The notes under the pieces: generated by a model | Database searches by the model: none | What the model was told of the DNA's origin: nothing | Seen by the model: only the letters and a program-made list of their open reading frames with translations | Program-made: the position numbers and the translations under genes | Assembly (NCBI GenBank): GCA_949840935.1 | Contig: CATKXX010000009.1 | Location: 1 to 64,000 of the forward strand | Direction of reading: 5' to 3' | Source: an uncultured Acetatifactor sp. | GTDB taxonomy: Bacteria > Bacillota > Clostridia > Lachnospirales > Lachnospiraceae | DNA: 64,000 nucleotides | Part shown: positions 1 to 7,080 of the stretch, piece by piece | How positions within the stretch are numbered: the first letter of the stretch is position 1 | Layout of the letters: every line of letters begins with the position of its first letter

Positions 1-141
1 TGCTGTCGCCGCATCACGCTTGCCGCCGTTCGGTACATGGTACATGTACTCCAATTCCGGCATACGTCCCATCTGATACCCTGCCCAGCTAAACAGTGCC
101 TCCTGCTGCCCGCTCTCGTCGTCCAGCTTAAAGCTTCTCAT
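1..141 (-). CDS. VRR-NUC domain nuclease (N-terminal part, cut by window edge)
   Basis: The first 47 residues match the start of phage VRR-NUC (PD-(D/E)XK-type) proteins: an acidic E-x-x-Q-x-x-LF-x-WA helix followed by the H-x-PNGGKR motif near residues 35-43. Family members are small nucleases of replication/recombination modules in tailed phages. The ATG at 141 overlaps the end of the upstream gene by 14 bp, so the two are probably translationally coupled. The catalytic remainder lies outside the window. Confidence 0.82.
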   Translation of the reverse strand, partial: MRSFKLDDESGQQEALFSWAGYQMGRMPELEYMYHVPNGGKRDAATA

Positions 142-529
142 GCCCTCGCCTCTCTTTCCTGTATTCCCTGTACAGCGCTTTCCAGCGTTCCTTGCCCAAC
201 CGCCTTTTGTAGCATAAATACCGCTCTGTTTTCCTGCTGTACTCTGCCAACTCTTTTGCCGCATCTTCTCCTTTACCGCCTGCTGCTACAGTCCAGTAAA
301 GTGACGGGCTTATTATTCCCAGCCGCCTTTTGATCTCATTTTCGCAGATACAGCGCGGCGTTTTCGGTCTACGCCTCTCCATGTATTCCGGGTAAAATAT
401 CTGCATTTTCTTTCTCTCTTTCCTGCCTGCTGTGTCCCAGCTGCACATACTGAAATACTCACACCAAAGGCAACAGTGCCCACAATCCTTACCTCCCTGG
501 AATATCCAGTGCAAAAACCGCTGCCTCAT
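128..529 (-). CDS. Small cysteine-rich phage protein, function unknown
   Basis: 133 residues. The N-terminal third carries a tight cysteine cluster (DCGHCCLWCEYF, then another Cys about five residues on) that suggests a metal-binding knuckle; the C-terminal half is basic and helical. The ATG at 529 overlaps the stop of the upstream membrane-protein gene in an ATGA arrangement, which supports this start, and its own stop overlaps the VRR-NUC start. A competing GTG frame just downstream of a GGGAGG sequence opens only a short Arg-rich peptide. I do not recognise a named family. Confidence 0.6.
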   Translation of the reverse strand: MRQRFLHWIFQGGKDCGHCCLWCEYFSMCSWDTAGRKERKKMQIFYPEYMERRRPKTPRCICENEIKRRLGIISPSLYWTVAAGGKGEDAAKELAEYSRKTERYLCYKRRLGKERWKALYREYRKERRGHEKL

Positions 530-687
530 TCCTTACTCCCTGATGTCGTCATCATCATTCCAGCATCCCACTTTCTCATATCCTCGCTGGCGTGCGCTAT
601 GGCTACTGCCAGTGCGCCTGCTGCCAACCCTAAACCTAAGAACCCTGCCCCTATGACTGCTGCCGCAATCCCGATGATCCCATACAT
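526..687 (-). CDS. Small hydrophobic membrane protein (53 aa)
   Basis: Residues 1-30 form one Gly/Ala-rich hydrophobic segment (begins MYGIIGIAAAVIGAG), followed by a short polar, Met-rich tail. A GGGGG-type ribosome site precedes the ATG. The gene overlaps the 3' end of the HUH replication gene by 37 bp and ends in an ATGA overlap with the next gene, so it sits inside a compact phage operon. Its function is unknown; small coat-like or holin-like roles are possible but not shown. Confidence 0.6.
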   Translation of the reverse strand: MYGIIGIAAAVIGAGFLGLGLAAGALAVAIAHASEDMRKWDAGMMMTTSGSKE

Positions 688-1484
688 TTTATCCCCCCTT
701 TCCTACTTTTTGCTTTTACTTCCTCCTGAGAAGAATCTTTTACCAGTATGTACCGCAGATAACCATATCCATAATACTCCGGGCTGTGCATCCCCCAGCT
801 CACGTGGTTCTTATCTATGTAATAGCCTTTTATCGCTGTTGGTTCTGTCTTGAACTGCTGGCGGTCTGAAATTATCCTTATCTCAGGCTCCGGCCTGACA
901 AGGTTCTTGCTGCAGTTCCACCTCTTACCCTGCAGCGCCCCATCTTCTGCTGTCCTGTGCTTGTCCGTATATTTGATAAAATAAGCTGCCAATTCTGCAT
1001 AATTGCCACTGTCGTCCAGGGGATACACTTTTACACGGTTATGCCCCTCATATGCCTTATACCAGCACTCCTGCAGAATCTTTGTATCGATCTGGTTTAT
1101 GACGAGGTGATGATGCCTGGCTCCCTTGTCCCCAATCTCCATCACATGTATGTACCTGAATTCCAGGCCAAGCTTTCTGTACTGCTTCCGGCATTCCCTT
1201 AAGAATGCATCCATGTCTTTCCTCATCTGCTCCCTTGATCTCGGTGGTTCCCCTTTTTTCCGTATGTAGTCAAGGACTATGTGATAATCCCCATAAGCAA
1301 AGTTGGCATTCATCAGGATCCGCAGCTCCCTTTCAGCCTTTCTGGTATTTACTTTCTGCTGCTGCTCAGTAGTAGGCTTCACTTTATCCCCTCTCTTTAT
1401 CCCAGGCTTCTTATATCTGCTTGAAAAATATCTCTCTACCTCTATTGTCATTCCTGCTACTGTTATCCTCTCCAGGTACGGCAT
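651..1484 (-). CDS. HUH-type rolling-circle replication-associated protein
   Basis: 277 residues. An HUH metal-binding motif (RHHHLVIN, residues 123-130) is followed about 40 residues later by a Y-x3-Y motif (YFIKY, 168-172), the likely nicking tyrosine region. This pairing is diagnostic of Rep endonucleases that nick one DNA strand to start rolling-circle replication, and similar genes occur in Lachnospiraceae prophages. The ribosome site AAAGGAG lies at the end of a short upstream peptide frame. Basic N- and C-terminal parts may bind DNA. The initiator class is secure; use by this element for replication is inferred. Confidence 0.85.
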   Translation of the reverse strand: MPYLERITVAGMTIEVERYFSSRYKKPGIKRGDKVKPTTEQQQKVNTRKAERELRILMNANFAYGDYHIVLDYIRKKGEPPRSREQMRKDMDAFLRECRKQYRKLGLEFRYIHVMEIGDKGARHHHLVINQIDTKILQECWYKAYEGHNRVKVYPLDDSGNYAELAAYFIKYTDKHRTAEDGALQGKRWNCSKNLVRPEPEIRIISDRQQFKTEPTAIKGYYIDKNHVSWGMHSPEYYGYGYLRYILVKDSSQEEVKAKSRKGGIKCMGSSGLRQQS

Positions 1485-1718
1485 GTTTTTTTACTCCTTT
1501 GGGGTCTCTCCTGTCAGAAAGCTAATAGTTTTATCAAGCATCGGGGCGGGCTGGAATGCCCGCAAACATCGGATTTTCACCTTACAGTGATATACCCAAT
1601 ATAGGCTGTATAAACTGTATGGCTTAGCCCCTACGGTATGTGGATACCATAGGGGCCTTTCTATTCCTTCTATATATAATAGGTACAAAAGCTCATCTTA
1701 CCATTGTTGCATTCCTCC
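1485..1718 (-). other. Leader before the HUH gene: hairpin and short coupled peptide frame
   Basis: This gap holds a hairpin at 1627-1656 (13-base arms, one mismatch, GTGG loop). Downstream of it is a 16-codon frame (1541 to 1491, begins MLDKTISFLTG) whose last codons supply the AAAGGAG ribosome site of the HUH gene, which suggests coupling. The hairpin could be a terminator, a regulatory leader or a nicking origin; its position next to a Rep gene makes an origin worth testing. Confidence 0.4.
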
Positions 1719-2000
1719 CTATCCAGCTTTTTTCTCGTCCGCTGCACCTTCCCCTTTAATATTGCGGTAGCTCTCCAATGCTTCTGCTGCCCTCCTATAA
1801 CAGGAGGCTTCATCCTCATCTTTTATATGGAAGATACAATGCTTCTTGGCCGCTCCCCCATACTCCCATACTTCTATGTAGCCGTCACTGAAGATGCTGA
1901 ATTCACTGTGCATACACAAGTCGTACTGCTTCTGCAGCGGCCTGTATATTTTAAAAAATCTATCCACTGCGGCATTGTACTCCGCGGCATCCCCATCCAT
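1719..2000 (-). CDS. Hypothetical phage protein (93 aa)
   Basis: Acidic, helical protein (begins MDGDAAEYNAAVDRFF) with no recognised domain. Its ATG shares a base with the TAA stop of the preceding gene (TAATG), which supports a real coupled gene. It lies in the leftward early operon between another small unknown gene and the HUH replication gene. Confidence 0.6.
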   Translation of the reverse strand: MDGDAAEYNAAVDRFFKIYRPLQKQYDLCMHSEFSIFSDGYIEVWEYGGAAKKHCIFHIKDEDEASCYRRAAEALESYRNIKGEGAADEKKAG

Positions 2001-2320
2001 TATAGATACTGCCCGCCTTTCCCCTCTGCTTCCACTCTGGAAAGCTCGTTTTCTACCAGATGCTCTACCATGTGCATCAGGTCATTTGTGCTCTTTTCTG
2101 TCATAAATCCGCACAACTCGCAGCATGTGGCAAATCCGCAGATTATATGGTAATGCGTGACTACCTCCTGCTCTGTTTTCATTTTTTCAAGCCCAGCTAT
2201 AAGGGCAGTTAAATTTATGACTGCCTGCTTCCCCAATTCGCCGCCTGCGCCCTCTATCGGTATTTCTATGCGTGTTTTCTGCGGCTCCCCTTTGCTATTT
2301 ATGATCGTTATTGATTTCAT
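2000..2320 (-). CDS. Hypothetical phage protein (106 aa)
   Basis: A strong GAAAGGAGG site lies 8 bp before the ATG at 2320. Residues 1-25 are beta-type, the middle is helical, and a CGFATCCELCGF stretch near residues 60-72 could bind a metal. It is followed directly by another small gene. I recognise no family. Confidence 0.62.
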   Translation of the reverse strand: MKSITIINSKGEPQKTRIEIPIEGAGGELGKQAVINLTALIAGLEKMKTEQEVVTHYHIICGFATCCELCGFMTEKSTNDLMHMVEHLVENELSRVEAEGKGGQYL

Positions 2321-2395
2321 TCCATGCCTCCTTTCTGTTTCTTTGCACGCCTTTCCCTCCCTTTTTGCAACAAAGGAAGTTGCACCGGTGCAACT

Positions 2396-2998
2396 TTAAC
2401 TTTTCATTGATACATTTCCCTGATATCCTATCACAGATAACACAACTTCTCTTATCCTCCTCTCATCCCGCATGTAATCTGCGCCTGATATCTTCTGCTT
2501 TTTTTCGATCTCCTGCATCTTGTATCCCTCTATCTTCAAGAGCAAATGTTCTCTCTGTAAGCTTGTAAGGGCTGGCATTATGCGCATCAGCAGCTCCCGC
2601 ATATCTTCCTGGTCTTCTATCCGCCTGAAAGCATCCCGCGGATCCGGGATCCTGGATCCATAATTGTCATGGCCTCCCTCACCAGAATCACTCTTATCAA
2701 GCAGCAAATACTCATTCGCACGGCATTTATTGCGCCTGTTCTTTTCATTGTTGACCTCACAAGCCATAGTCTTATAGCAAATGACAGAGAACCTGTACTT
2801 CTTCAATTCTGGCCTGCGGTGGTACTTTATGACAGCAATGATATAACCCACCGCAGCCACATCATAAAATTCTTCTACATCTTCTTTCGCCTGTCGCATA
2901 TACCCAAATATGAGAGCATGGTTCTTTTCAGCGAATTCCCTTTCCTTCTCGTTCAGGCGGTACTCCTTTCCCTGATACTTTGGTTTTGATCCTCCCAT
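2396..2998 (-). CDS. Sigma-70-like RNA polymerase sigma factor of phage type
   Basis: 200 residues. Residues 20-95 resemble sigma region 2 (an aromatic E-E-FYDVAAVGY segment followed by a YRFS-x-ICY segment and a basic helix). The C-terminal part (about 130-185), with LTSLQREHLLLKIEGYKMQEI, resembles region 4. Such divergent factors in Clostridia prophages are thought to drive phage gene expression. It starts 3 bp after the preceding gene. Family membership is likely; a role in phage gene timing is inferred. Confidence 0.65.
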   Translation of the reverse strand: MGGSKPKYQGKEYRLNEKEREFAEKNHALIFGYMRQAKEDVEEFYDVAAVGYIIAVIKYHRRPELKKYRFSVICYKTMACEVNNEKNRRNKCRANEYLLLDKSDSGEGGHDNYGSRIPDPRDAFRRIEDQEDMRELLMRIMPALTSLQREHLLLKIEGYKMQEIEKKQKISGADYMRDERRIREVVLSVIGYQGNVSMKS

Positions 2999-3000
2999 TG

Positions 3001-3297
3001 CTATCTGCCTCTCTTTCGTTTCTCAATGGAAAACCCTGTGATGATCATTTCTCTTGAAAACAGCAGGCACAGTCCAATAGGTACTGTTATGATCGATATA
3101 GTCGCATCCTGTTCCAGCATGGCCTCCATTATGGTAAGAACGATGAGCAATACACCGCAGGACTTTTGTATCAATCGACCCCTCTGGCGGCGTTTCCGCC
3201 TTTCATCACATCCTCGCTGGCATATCCGTTGTTCTATGTAGGATCCTACGGCTTCCTTGCTGGTCGTATCTGTATATATGATCTCTGCATGTTTCAT
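3001..3297 (-). CDS. Small membrane protein (98 aa), function unknown
   Basis: Starts at the ATG 6 bp after AAAGGAG rather than at an upstream in-frame TTG. The N-terminal half is polar with a strongly basic stretch (RRKRRQRGR, about residues 34-42), followed by one or two hydrophobic segments (about 48-85). The layout suggests a cytoplasmic basic head on a membrane anchor. It sits between the PAPS-reductase-family gene and the sigma-like gene in the same operon. Confidence 0.6.
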   Translation of the reverse strand: MKHAEIIYTDTTSKEAVGSYIEQRICQRGCDERRKRRQRGRLIQKSCGVLLIVLTIMEAMLEQDATISIITVPIGLCLLFSREMIITGFSIEKRKRGR

Positions 3298-3319
3298 TTC
3301 CAACTCCTTTTCCTATCTT

Positions 3320-4447
3320 TCATGGCATCACCCCCGGGAAATCTGCAAGGCTCATCTGCCCATCGACATTTGCCCTCTTTTTCTTTTCTTCCCTCATCCT
3401 GGCTTCCTTATAGGCATTATATCTTTTCCGGTACTCATAGCTTTTCCCGAAGATGTTCCATGCAGCCTTTACGACATTCGGCTCATATGGCCGTATCAGC
3501 TCCAGGTCATCCACAGCCTTGTAGGAAATCGGGCACCCGCAGCACCCCGTCCTTGTCAGGCCGTAGACCTCATAAGCATCGGAATACCGGATACCGAACC
3601 GTTCCTTATACCATGCTTTATCCGCATCAGAGACATAGTAAAGTGGCCTGAGCCTATATTGCCCGCTGCTGGTCTCCGTGAAGCAGAGTGACGTATTGTC
3701 CTTGCGGGGGACAGACCTCATCCCGCCCTCGTCCCGGCGCTCTCCCGTGATGACCATTTCATAGCTTTTCTGGGCATCGTGCGCCACCTGTTTCTTGCAG
3801 TAGTCGCAGCACTGTGCACTGATCTGAAAGTCCGGTGGGTATTCCCTGATGAAATCCAGCATGTACTTTGACGAATTGATCACCAGCTGGATATCCGGCC
3901 TCGGCTCCCCTTCAGAATTGCAGCAGCAGAGAAAATTGATCGTAGCCTCGCATCTGGGGAATCTCCTGCCCAACTCCCGTCTCTTTGCCGCCTTATCCCC
4001 GGCCTGTGCATATTCATCAGCTATCGACAGTGGTATCCCTTTTTTCTGCCATCCTTCCAGCCCTGCGGACATGATCTTTGACACGAACGGGACGCCATGT
4101 TCCCTGACCGCCTGGACGATGCCGACCCTGGGCCTGACCTCCTCGATGTCTACCCCATACCTTGCTGCAGTCGCCCTCACATGGTCTTTTGTGGCCTTCA
4201 TTTCCAGCCCAGTGTTGAAGAACACATACTTGACCGGAGGGAGGGACGGCACGATCTTTCTCGCTGTCTCGATCAGGTCGATCATGATATCGCTGTCTGC
4301 ACCACCGGAATAGGAACAGATCGCCCTCGGGTGTTCCCTTAGATGTGTCATGATGATGCCCATGACCGCCTGAAACTTCTCCGGCGCATCGTAGTCTGCA
4401 TAATCCGGTCTGTCTGTATATACCCTGCTCTTATATTGTCCTCTCAT
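3320..4447 (-). CDS. Phosphoadenosine phosphosulfate reductase family protein (PP-loop ATPase)
   Basis: 375 residues. The PP-loop SYSGGADSD (residues 45-53) is the ATP pyrophosphatase signature of the PAPS reductase/DndC superfamily. A cysteine cluster (CCDYCKK about residue 215, TGCCGCPIS about 310) could hold an Fe-S cluster, as in DndC-like members. Phage-borne versions are common in Firmicutes prophages; suggested roles are DNA or nucleotide sulfur modification or defence evasion, not assimilatory sulfate reduction. No dnd partner genes are nearby, so the substrate is unknown. Confidence 0.82.
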   Translation of the reverse strand: MRGQYKSRVYTDRPDYADYDAPEKFQAVMGIIMTHLREHPRAICSYSGGADSDIMIDLIETARKIVPSLPPVKYVFFNTGLEMKATKDHVRATAARYGVDIEEVRPRVGIVQAVREHGVPFVSKIMSAGLEGWQKKGIPLSIADEYAQAGDKAAKRRELGRRFPRCEATINFLCCCNSEGEPRPDIQLVINSSKYMLDFIREYPPDFQISAQCCDYCKKQVAHDAQKSYEMVITGERRDEGGMRSVPRKDNTSLCFTETSSGQYRLRPLYYVSDADKAWYKERFGIRYSDAYEVYGLTRTGCCGCPISYKAVDDLELIRPYEPNVVKAAWNIFGKSYEYRKRYNAYKEARMREEKKKRANVDGQMSLADFPGVMP

Positions 4448-4544
4448 TCCCTAAAGAAGCCCGTGTACACGTCACCCCGGCCGGAGGCTGGCTCCTTTCT
4501 GATATGTAACTATCCTCAGATCACTTCCGTTATCCTTTATACCC

Positions 4545-4736
4545 TTAATCTTCTGCCACACAGACCATCCTTGTGGCAGGATCATACACCATTGTCAGCG
4601 AGTCACCCTGACGATCCTTAAGTATTCCGGTATTCCCATCCATCGTGAGCGTGAAACACTCCATGGCAAAATTCTGCTCTACCAGCCATCTACGGATTGC
4701 ATACTCCGCTATCGTCTTTGCCCTGCTGATTACCAT
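4545..4736 (-). CDS. Small phage protein (63 aa) with MVISxAKTIAE N-terminus
   Basis: The ATG at 4736 follows AAAGGAG; a longer in-frame extension upstream is Arg/Trp-rich and unlikely to be coding. The start region (ribosome site plus the first 11 codons) is duplicated at 6275-6351, where the frame stops after 15 residues. The remainder predicts a compact alpha/beta domain ending TMVYDPATRMVCVAED. Function unknown. Confidence 0.62.
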   Translation of the reverse strand: MVISRAKTIAEYAIRRWLVEQNFAMECFTLTMDGNTGILKDRQGDSLTMVYDPATRMVCVAED

Positions 4737-4781
4737 GCTTGACTCCTTTCCTATGCTTGTCCAACCTTTCCAGGGGATCAT
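4704..4781. repeat. Direct repeat copy A flanking the Abi-alpha segment
   Basis: About 78 bp, roughly 90% identical to 6275-6351 in the same orientation. It contains the ribosome site and first 11 codons of the 63-aa gene. The pair brackets 1.5 kb holding the Abi-alpha gene and small membrane-protein genes. Confidence 0.75.
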
Positions 4782-4806
4782 AATTTTCCGATTTGCAGTC
4801 CCTCTG

Positions 4807-4881
4807 TTACGCAATGGCATCCTCTTTTTCCTCCTGCTGTGTCCCTTTGACTTCCACTGCTGCCTTAGGCCTTCCTTCCAT
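4807..4881 (-). CDS. Short frame (24 aa), possibly the 3' part of a frameshifted gene
   Basis: The frame is open from 4944 to 4809, but the only usual start is the ATG at 4881, which lacks a good ribosome site. The upstream gene ends at 4943 in CTT TGA, and a +1 slip there would read directly into this frame, adding 45 residues. The peptide is acidic and Lys-rich (MEGRPKAAVEVKGTQQEE). Whether it is a separate gene, a frameshift product or a remnant is open. Confidence 0.35.
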   Translation of the reverse strand: MEGRPKAAVEVKGTQQEEKEDAIA

Positions 4882-4942
4882 CTTCTTAGTGGAGATAACC
4901 GAATCTGCGGAATTGGGGTAAACAAAAAGGTCATTGATTATA

Positions 4943-5227
4943 TCAAAGAATCCAGTCTTTGATCATCAGGATCAGTACCACTGTTATGATAGCCGCATTA
5001 GTTGCCGCCAGTGCGGCTATCATCCGTTCTATCCTCTTTATCCTGATCTCCACTCCATATTCAACAAAGCCTGAATTTTTATATGGTTTCTTGAAGTTTA
5101 TTGCATGTTCAATATTTGACGTGTGCCTGCACTCGCCGCCTCGCTGGTAGCAGTTATCCTTTTTACAGTTTTCTACTTTCCCATCACAGAGATACTGTGT
5201 CTTTGGAATGTCCTGTATCTTTCTCAC
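4943..5227 (-). CDS. Small cysteine-containing membrane protein (94 aa)
   Basis: The N-terminus holds a Cys motif (YLCDGKVENCKKDNC, about residues 12-26, then another Cys at about 33), the middle is polar, and the C-terminus is one hydrophobic segment (about 70-90). The only usual start is a GTG at 5227 that lies unusually close (2 bp) to AGGAGG, so the exact start is uncertain. It ends in CTT TGA, a slippery pair known from prfB. Confidence 0.6.
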   Translation of the reverse strand: MRKIQDIPKTQYLCDGKVENCKKDNCYQRGGECRHTSNIEHAINFKKPYKNSGFVEYGVEIRIKRIERMIAALAATNAAIITVVLILMIKDWIL

Positions 5228-5336
5228 CTCCTCCTATACTGATATACCACTCTGATATTGCTTTCTTCTATTTTCTCCCTTATACTGTCTGTACAGGCCA
5301 CTGCCATGGCCGAGTACAAAAGAAAAGAGAAAATAT

Positions 5337-6125
5337 ATGAGCGAAAACACCACAAACAATTCTTTAATTAATGCTGAACTGCCTCCTTCAGTAGACAATG
5401 CACTCCAAAATCTAACCGATAAACCCAGTCTTACTATTGGAGCCATTCTCTCAGATTTATTAGATTTGACATTTGGCCCAATCTCATATTGGGCAGCGAA
5501 AGCACGCATTAAAAGGACTCTTGATTTGGAGCAATTTCGTGTAAAAGTTTTAACCTCTGCCGATAAGATTCCTCTTGAAAAGTTAACCGAACCTTCACTA
5601 CGAATAATAGCCCAGGCATTAGAAGACTCCAAATACTGCATATCCGAAGATGCACTTCAAGATATGCTTGTTTCGCTAATCAGTAACTCAATGAATGCTG
5701 ATTTATCCAATCGCATTCATCCGTCCTTTTCGGGAATGATCAAGCAGATGTCTCCATTAGATGCCAAAATCATAACCCTCTTTAAAAATGAAAGATTACC
5801 TGGACTACCCGTCTGTCAATACTGCGTGATGCTTCCTGGTATCACTTATGCACCGCCTATCCCTGAACATATTTTTTTAGAGATACCAGAGGGAGCCGTC
5901 ACGCCCAACTCAGTGTCCTTAGAGTCTTTGTCGCGTTTTGGCTTGATTACGATTTCCTACTTCGAGTTTTTGCACGATATAACGATGTACGAAAAATTTG
6001 CTACGCATCCTTTTTATATAGACTTGCAAAAACTATGTCCTGTTGAAAAAGTTACTATAAAAAAGGGAATTGTTAAACTTACTTCTCTCGGCAGGTCATT
6101 TGTTGATGTATGCGTTCCAGAGTGA
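5337..6125 (+). CDS. Abi-alpha / DUF4393 abortive-infection-type protein
   Basis: 262 residues on the strand opposite to its neighbours. The segment from about residue 70 matches DUF4393: a K-x-P-x-x-KLTEPS stretch, a helix with YCISEDALQDMLVSLISNSM, and the HPSF-x-x-x-IKQMSPLDAKI motif (about 130-150). Family members include AbiAlpha, linked to phage exclusion. The gene is AT-rich compared with its surroundings and is flanked by two copies of a roughly 78-bp repeat, so it looks like a horizontally acquired moron. Exclusion activity is inferred from the family. Confidence 0.78.
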   Translation: MSENTTNNSLINAELPPSVDNALQNLTDKPSLTIGAILSDLLDLTFGPISYWAAKARIKRTLDLEQFRVKVLTSADKIPLEKLTEPSLRIIAQALEDSKYCISEDALQDMLVSLISNSMNADLSNRIHPSFSGMIKQMSPLDAKIITLFKNERLPGLPVCQYCVMLPGITYAPPIPEHIFLEIPEGAVTPNSVSLESLSRFGLITISYFEFLHDITMYEKFATHPFYIDLQKLCPVEKVTIKKGIVKLTSLGRSFVDVCVPE

Positions 6126-6263
6126 CTCTTTAGCCACTTCAATCATGTCCGCTACATATTTGTCAATCACTTGGAATGTTATCTTTGACAATATATTGCA
6201 GCAGATTACGGAAACAACAGTTGCTGTAACTGCTGCAACCACTATAATACTTACTGAATTCAT
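6096..6263 (-). CDS. Small membrane protein (55 aa)
   Basis: Begins MNSVSIIVVAAVTATVV, a single N-terminal membrane helix (about residues 4-24), followed by an amphipathic helix (ITFQVIDKYVADMIEVAKE). GGAGGGTGAG precedes the ATG, and the ATG overlaps the stop of a 15-codon upstream frame (ATGA), so translation is likely coupled. Its 3' end overlaps the Abi-alpha 3' end by 30 bp on the other strand. It could be holin-like or an Abi-alpha partner; neither is shown. Confidence 0.6.
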   Translation of the reverse strand: MNSVSIIVVAAVTATVVSVICCNILSKITFQVIDKYVADMIEVAKESLWNAYINK

Positions 6264-6307
6264 TCTTTCTCACCCTCCGCTATCGTCTTTGCCCCACTGA
6301 TCACCAT
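6260..6307 (-). CDS. 15-residue leader-like peptide, truncated copy of the 4545-4736 gene start
   Basis: MVISGAKTIAEGEKE follows AAAGGAG and matches the start of the 63-aa protein at 4736 for 11 residues with one change, then stops in an ATGA overlap with the next gene. It lies inside the second copy of the roughly 78-bp repeat. It probably acts only as a coupled leader now, left by the event that placed the Abi-alpha segment here. Confidence 0.45.
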   Translation of the reverse strand: MVISGAKTIAEGEKE

Positions 6308-6351
6308 GCTTGTCTCCTTTCCCATGCTTGTCCAGCATTTCCAGGGATCAG
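6275..6351. repeat. Direct repeat copy B flanking the Abi-alpha segment
   Basis: Partner of 4704-4781. In this copy the shared reading frame diverges after the 11th codon into a short stop-terminated frame coupled to a membrane-protein gene. Confidence 0.75.
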
Positions 6352-6527
6352 ACGATCCCTGCATTTTTCTCAGCTTTCTTGGCCTCCATTGCCTTCCTGA
6401 TCTCCTCATTGATGACCAGCTGAGAGACCCGCCCGACTATCTTCTTTACTTCATCAGGGGGCCTGAAGCTATCGTCGTGCACTATGATCCGGCACGCCCC
6501 GTCCATGTAATCTCTTATCACCGCCAT
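6348..6527 (-). CDS. Small phage protein (59 aa)
   Basis: Begins MAVIRDYMDGACRIIV and continues as an amphipathic charged helix (EEIRKAMEAKKAEKN). The ATG at 6527 is 11 bp after GGAGG; an upstream GTG overlaps that ribosome site and is less likely. It is the first of a set of small leftward genes and has no recognised family. Confidence 0.6.
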   Translation of the reverse strand: MAVIRDYMDGACRIIVHDDSFRPPDEVKKIVGRVSQLVINEEIRKAMEAKKAEKNAGIV

Positions 6528-6593
6528 GTGTATATTCACCTCCGTATTTATAGTCTATGATTTACTGGTTGTACTTCTTTCTTTGCAGGCTCC

Positions 6594-6707
6594 TTAGTTT
6601 TTCAGATATATGTGCTGAACCACTATATAGATGCGCCGCAACTTCTCTATATCATGCATCTGCCGCAGCATCCTGAATATCGTATACCTATAACTCCTGG
6701 CTTCCAT
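6594..6707 (-). CDS. Tiny regulatory-type protein (37 aa)
   Basis: A strong TAAGGAGG site precedes the ATG. The C-terminal half, LRRIYIVVQHIYLKN, closely resembles the end of the 41-aa protein at 8250-8375 (LRRIYNIVLHIYLKEADS), so the two are paralogues. Similar tiny proteins with an L-x-RIY helix lie next to XRE repressors in Lachnospiraceae phage elements. The gene is divergent from the XRE gene at 6805 across two matching operators. Role unknown. Confidence 0.6.
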   Translation of the reverse strand: MEARSYRYTIFRMLRQMHDIEKLRRIYIVVQHIYLKN

Positions 6708-6723
6708 GGTTATTCCTCCTTAA

Positions 6724-6777
6724 TACGCCATATTATGGCGTATTCTTTTTTATTACTATATGCCATAATGTGGCATA
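6724..6777. promoter_or_regulatory. Two related 19-bp palindromic operators between divergent genes
   Basis: Palindromes at 6724-6742 (ACGCCATA-x-TATGGCGT core) and 6759-6777 (TGCCATAATGTGGCA core) agree at about 15 of 19 positions, with centres 35 bp apart. They lie between the leftward tiny gene (starts 6707) and the rightward XRE gene (starts 6805), where promoters for both must sit. They are the likely binding sites of that XRE protein; no binding is shown. Confidence 0.6.
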
Positions 6778-6804
6778 AGTCAATATCTTTTGGAGGAAAA
6801 ACTT

Positions 6805-7080
6805 ATGTTTAAAGATCGGTTGCGTGCTGTCAGAATCTCACGGAATTTTACAGCCCAGGCATTAGCTGACCATCTTGGTATGGGTCTGCGAAATTACCAA
6901 AAATACGAAAGCGGCGATGCTCGTCCTACATATGAAGGGCTTGTATCCTTGGCTGACATTTTAAGGGTTCCTACAGATTTTCTTTTGGAACGTGATGATT
7001 ACCTGAAGTCTCTCGGAGTATCCGTTGATGTGTCCCTAGCATGTCCTCCAAGGCGTCCCAAACCCCGAAAGACCCCATAG
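6805..7080 (+). CDS. XRE-family HTH regulator
   Basis: 91 residues from the ATG preceded by TTTTGGAGG (an upstream in-frame ATG overlaps that site). The HTH spans about residues 5-60 with the GLRNYQKYESGDARPTYEG recognition segment, then a PTDFLLERDDY linker and a basic Pro-rich tail (PPRRPKPRK). The last 110 bp overlap the 3' end of another XRE gene on the opposite strand. It probably represses the divergent promoter pair at 6724-6777. Confidence 0.82.
   Translation: MFKDRLRAVRISRNFTAQALADHLGMGLRNYQKYESGDARPTYEGLVSLADILRVPTDFLLERDDYLKSLGVSVDVSLACPPRRPKPRKTP

Noticed and set aside
1491..1688. 65-codon minus-strand frame as a full gene
   Set aside because: It runs through the hairpin at 1627-1656, and its composition is unlike its neighbours; only the last 16 codons look usable as a coupled leader.
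4737..4934. N-terminal extension of the 63-aa gene
   Set aside because: Arg/Trp/Ser-rich composition and no ribosome site; a good AAAGGAG precedes the internal ATG, and that start region is duplicated at 6275-6351.
5234..5641. Minus-strand 135-codon frame opposite Abi-alpha
   Set aside because: No ribosome site or family features, while the plus strand matches DUF4393 throughout.
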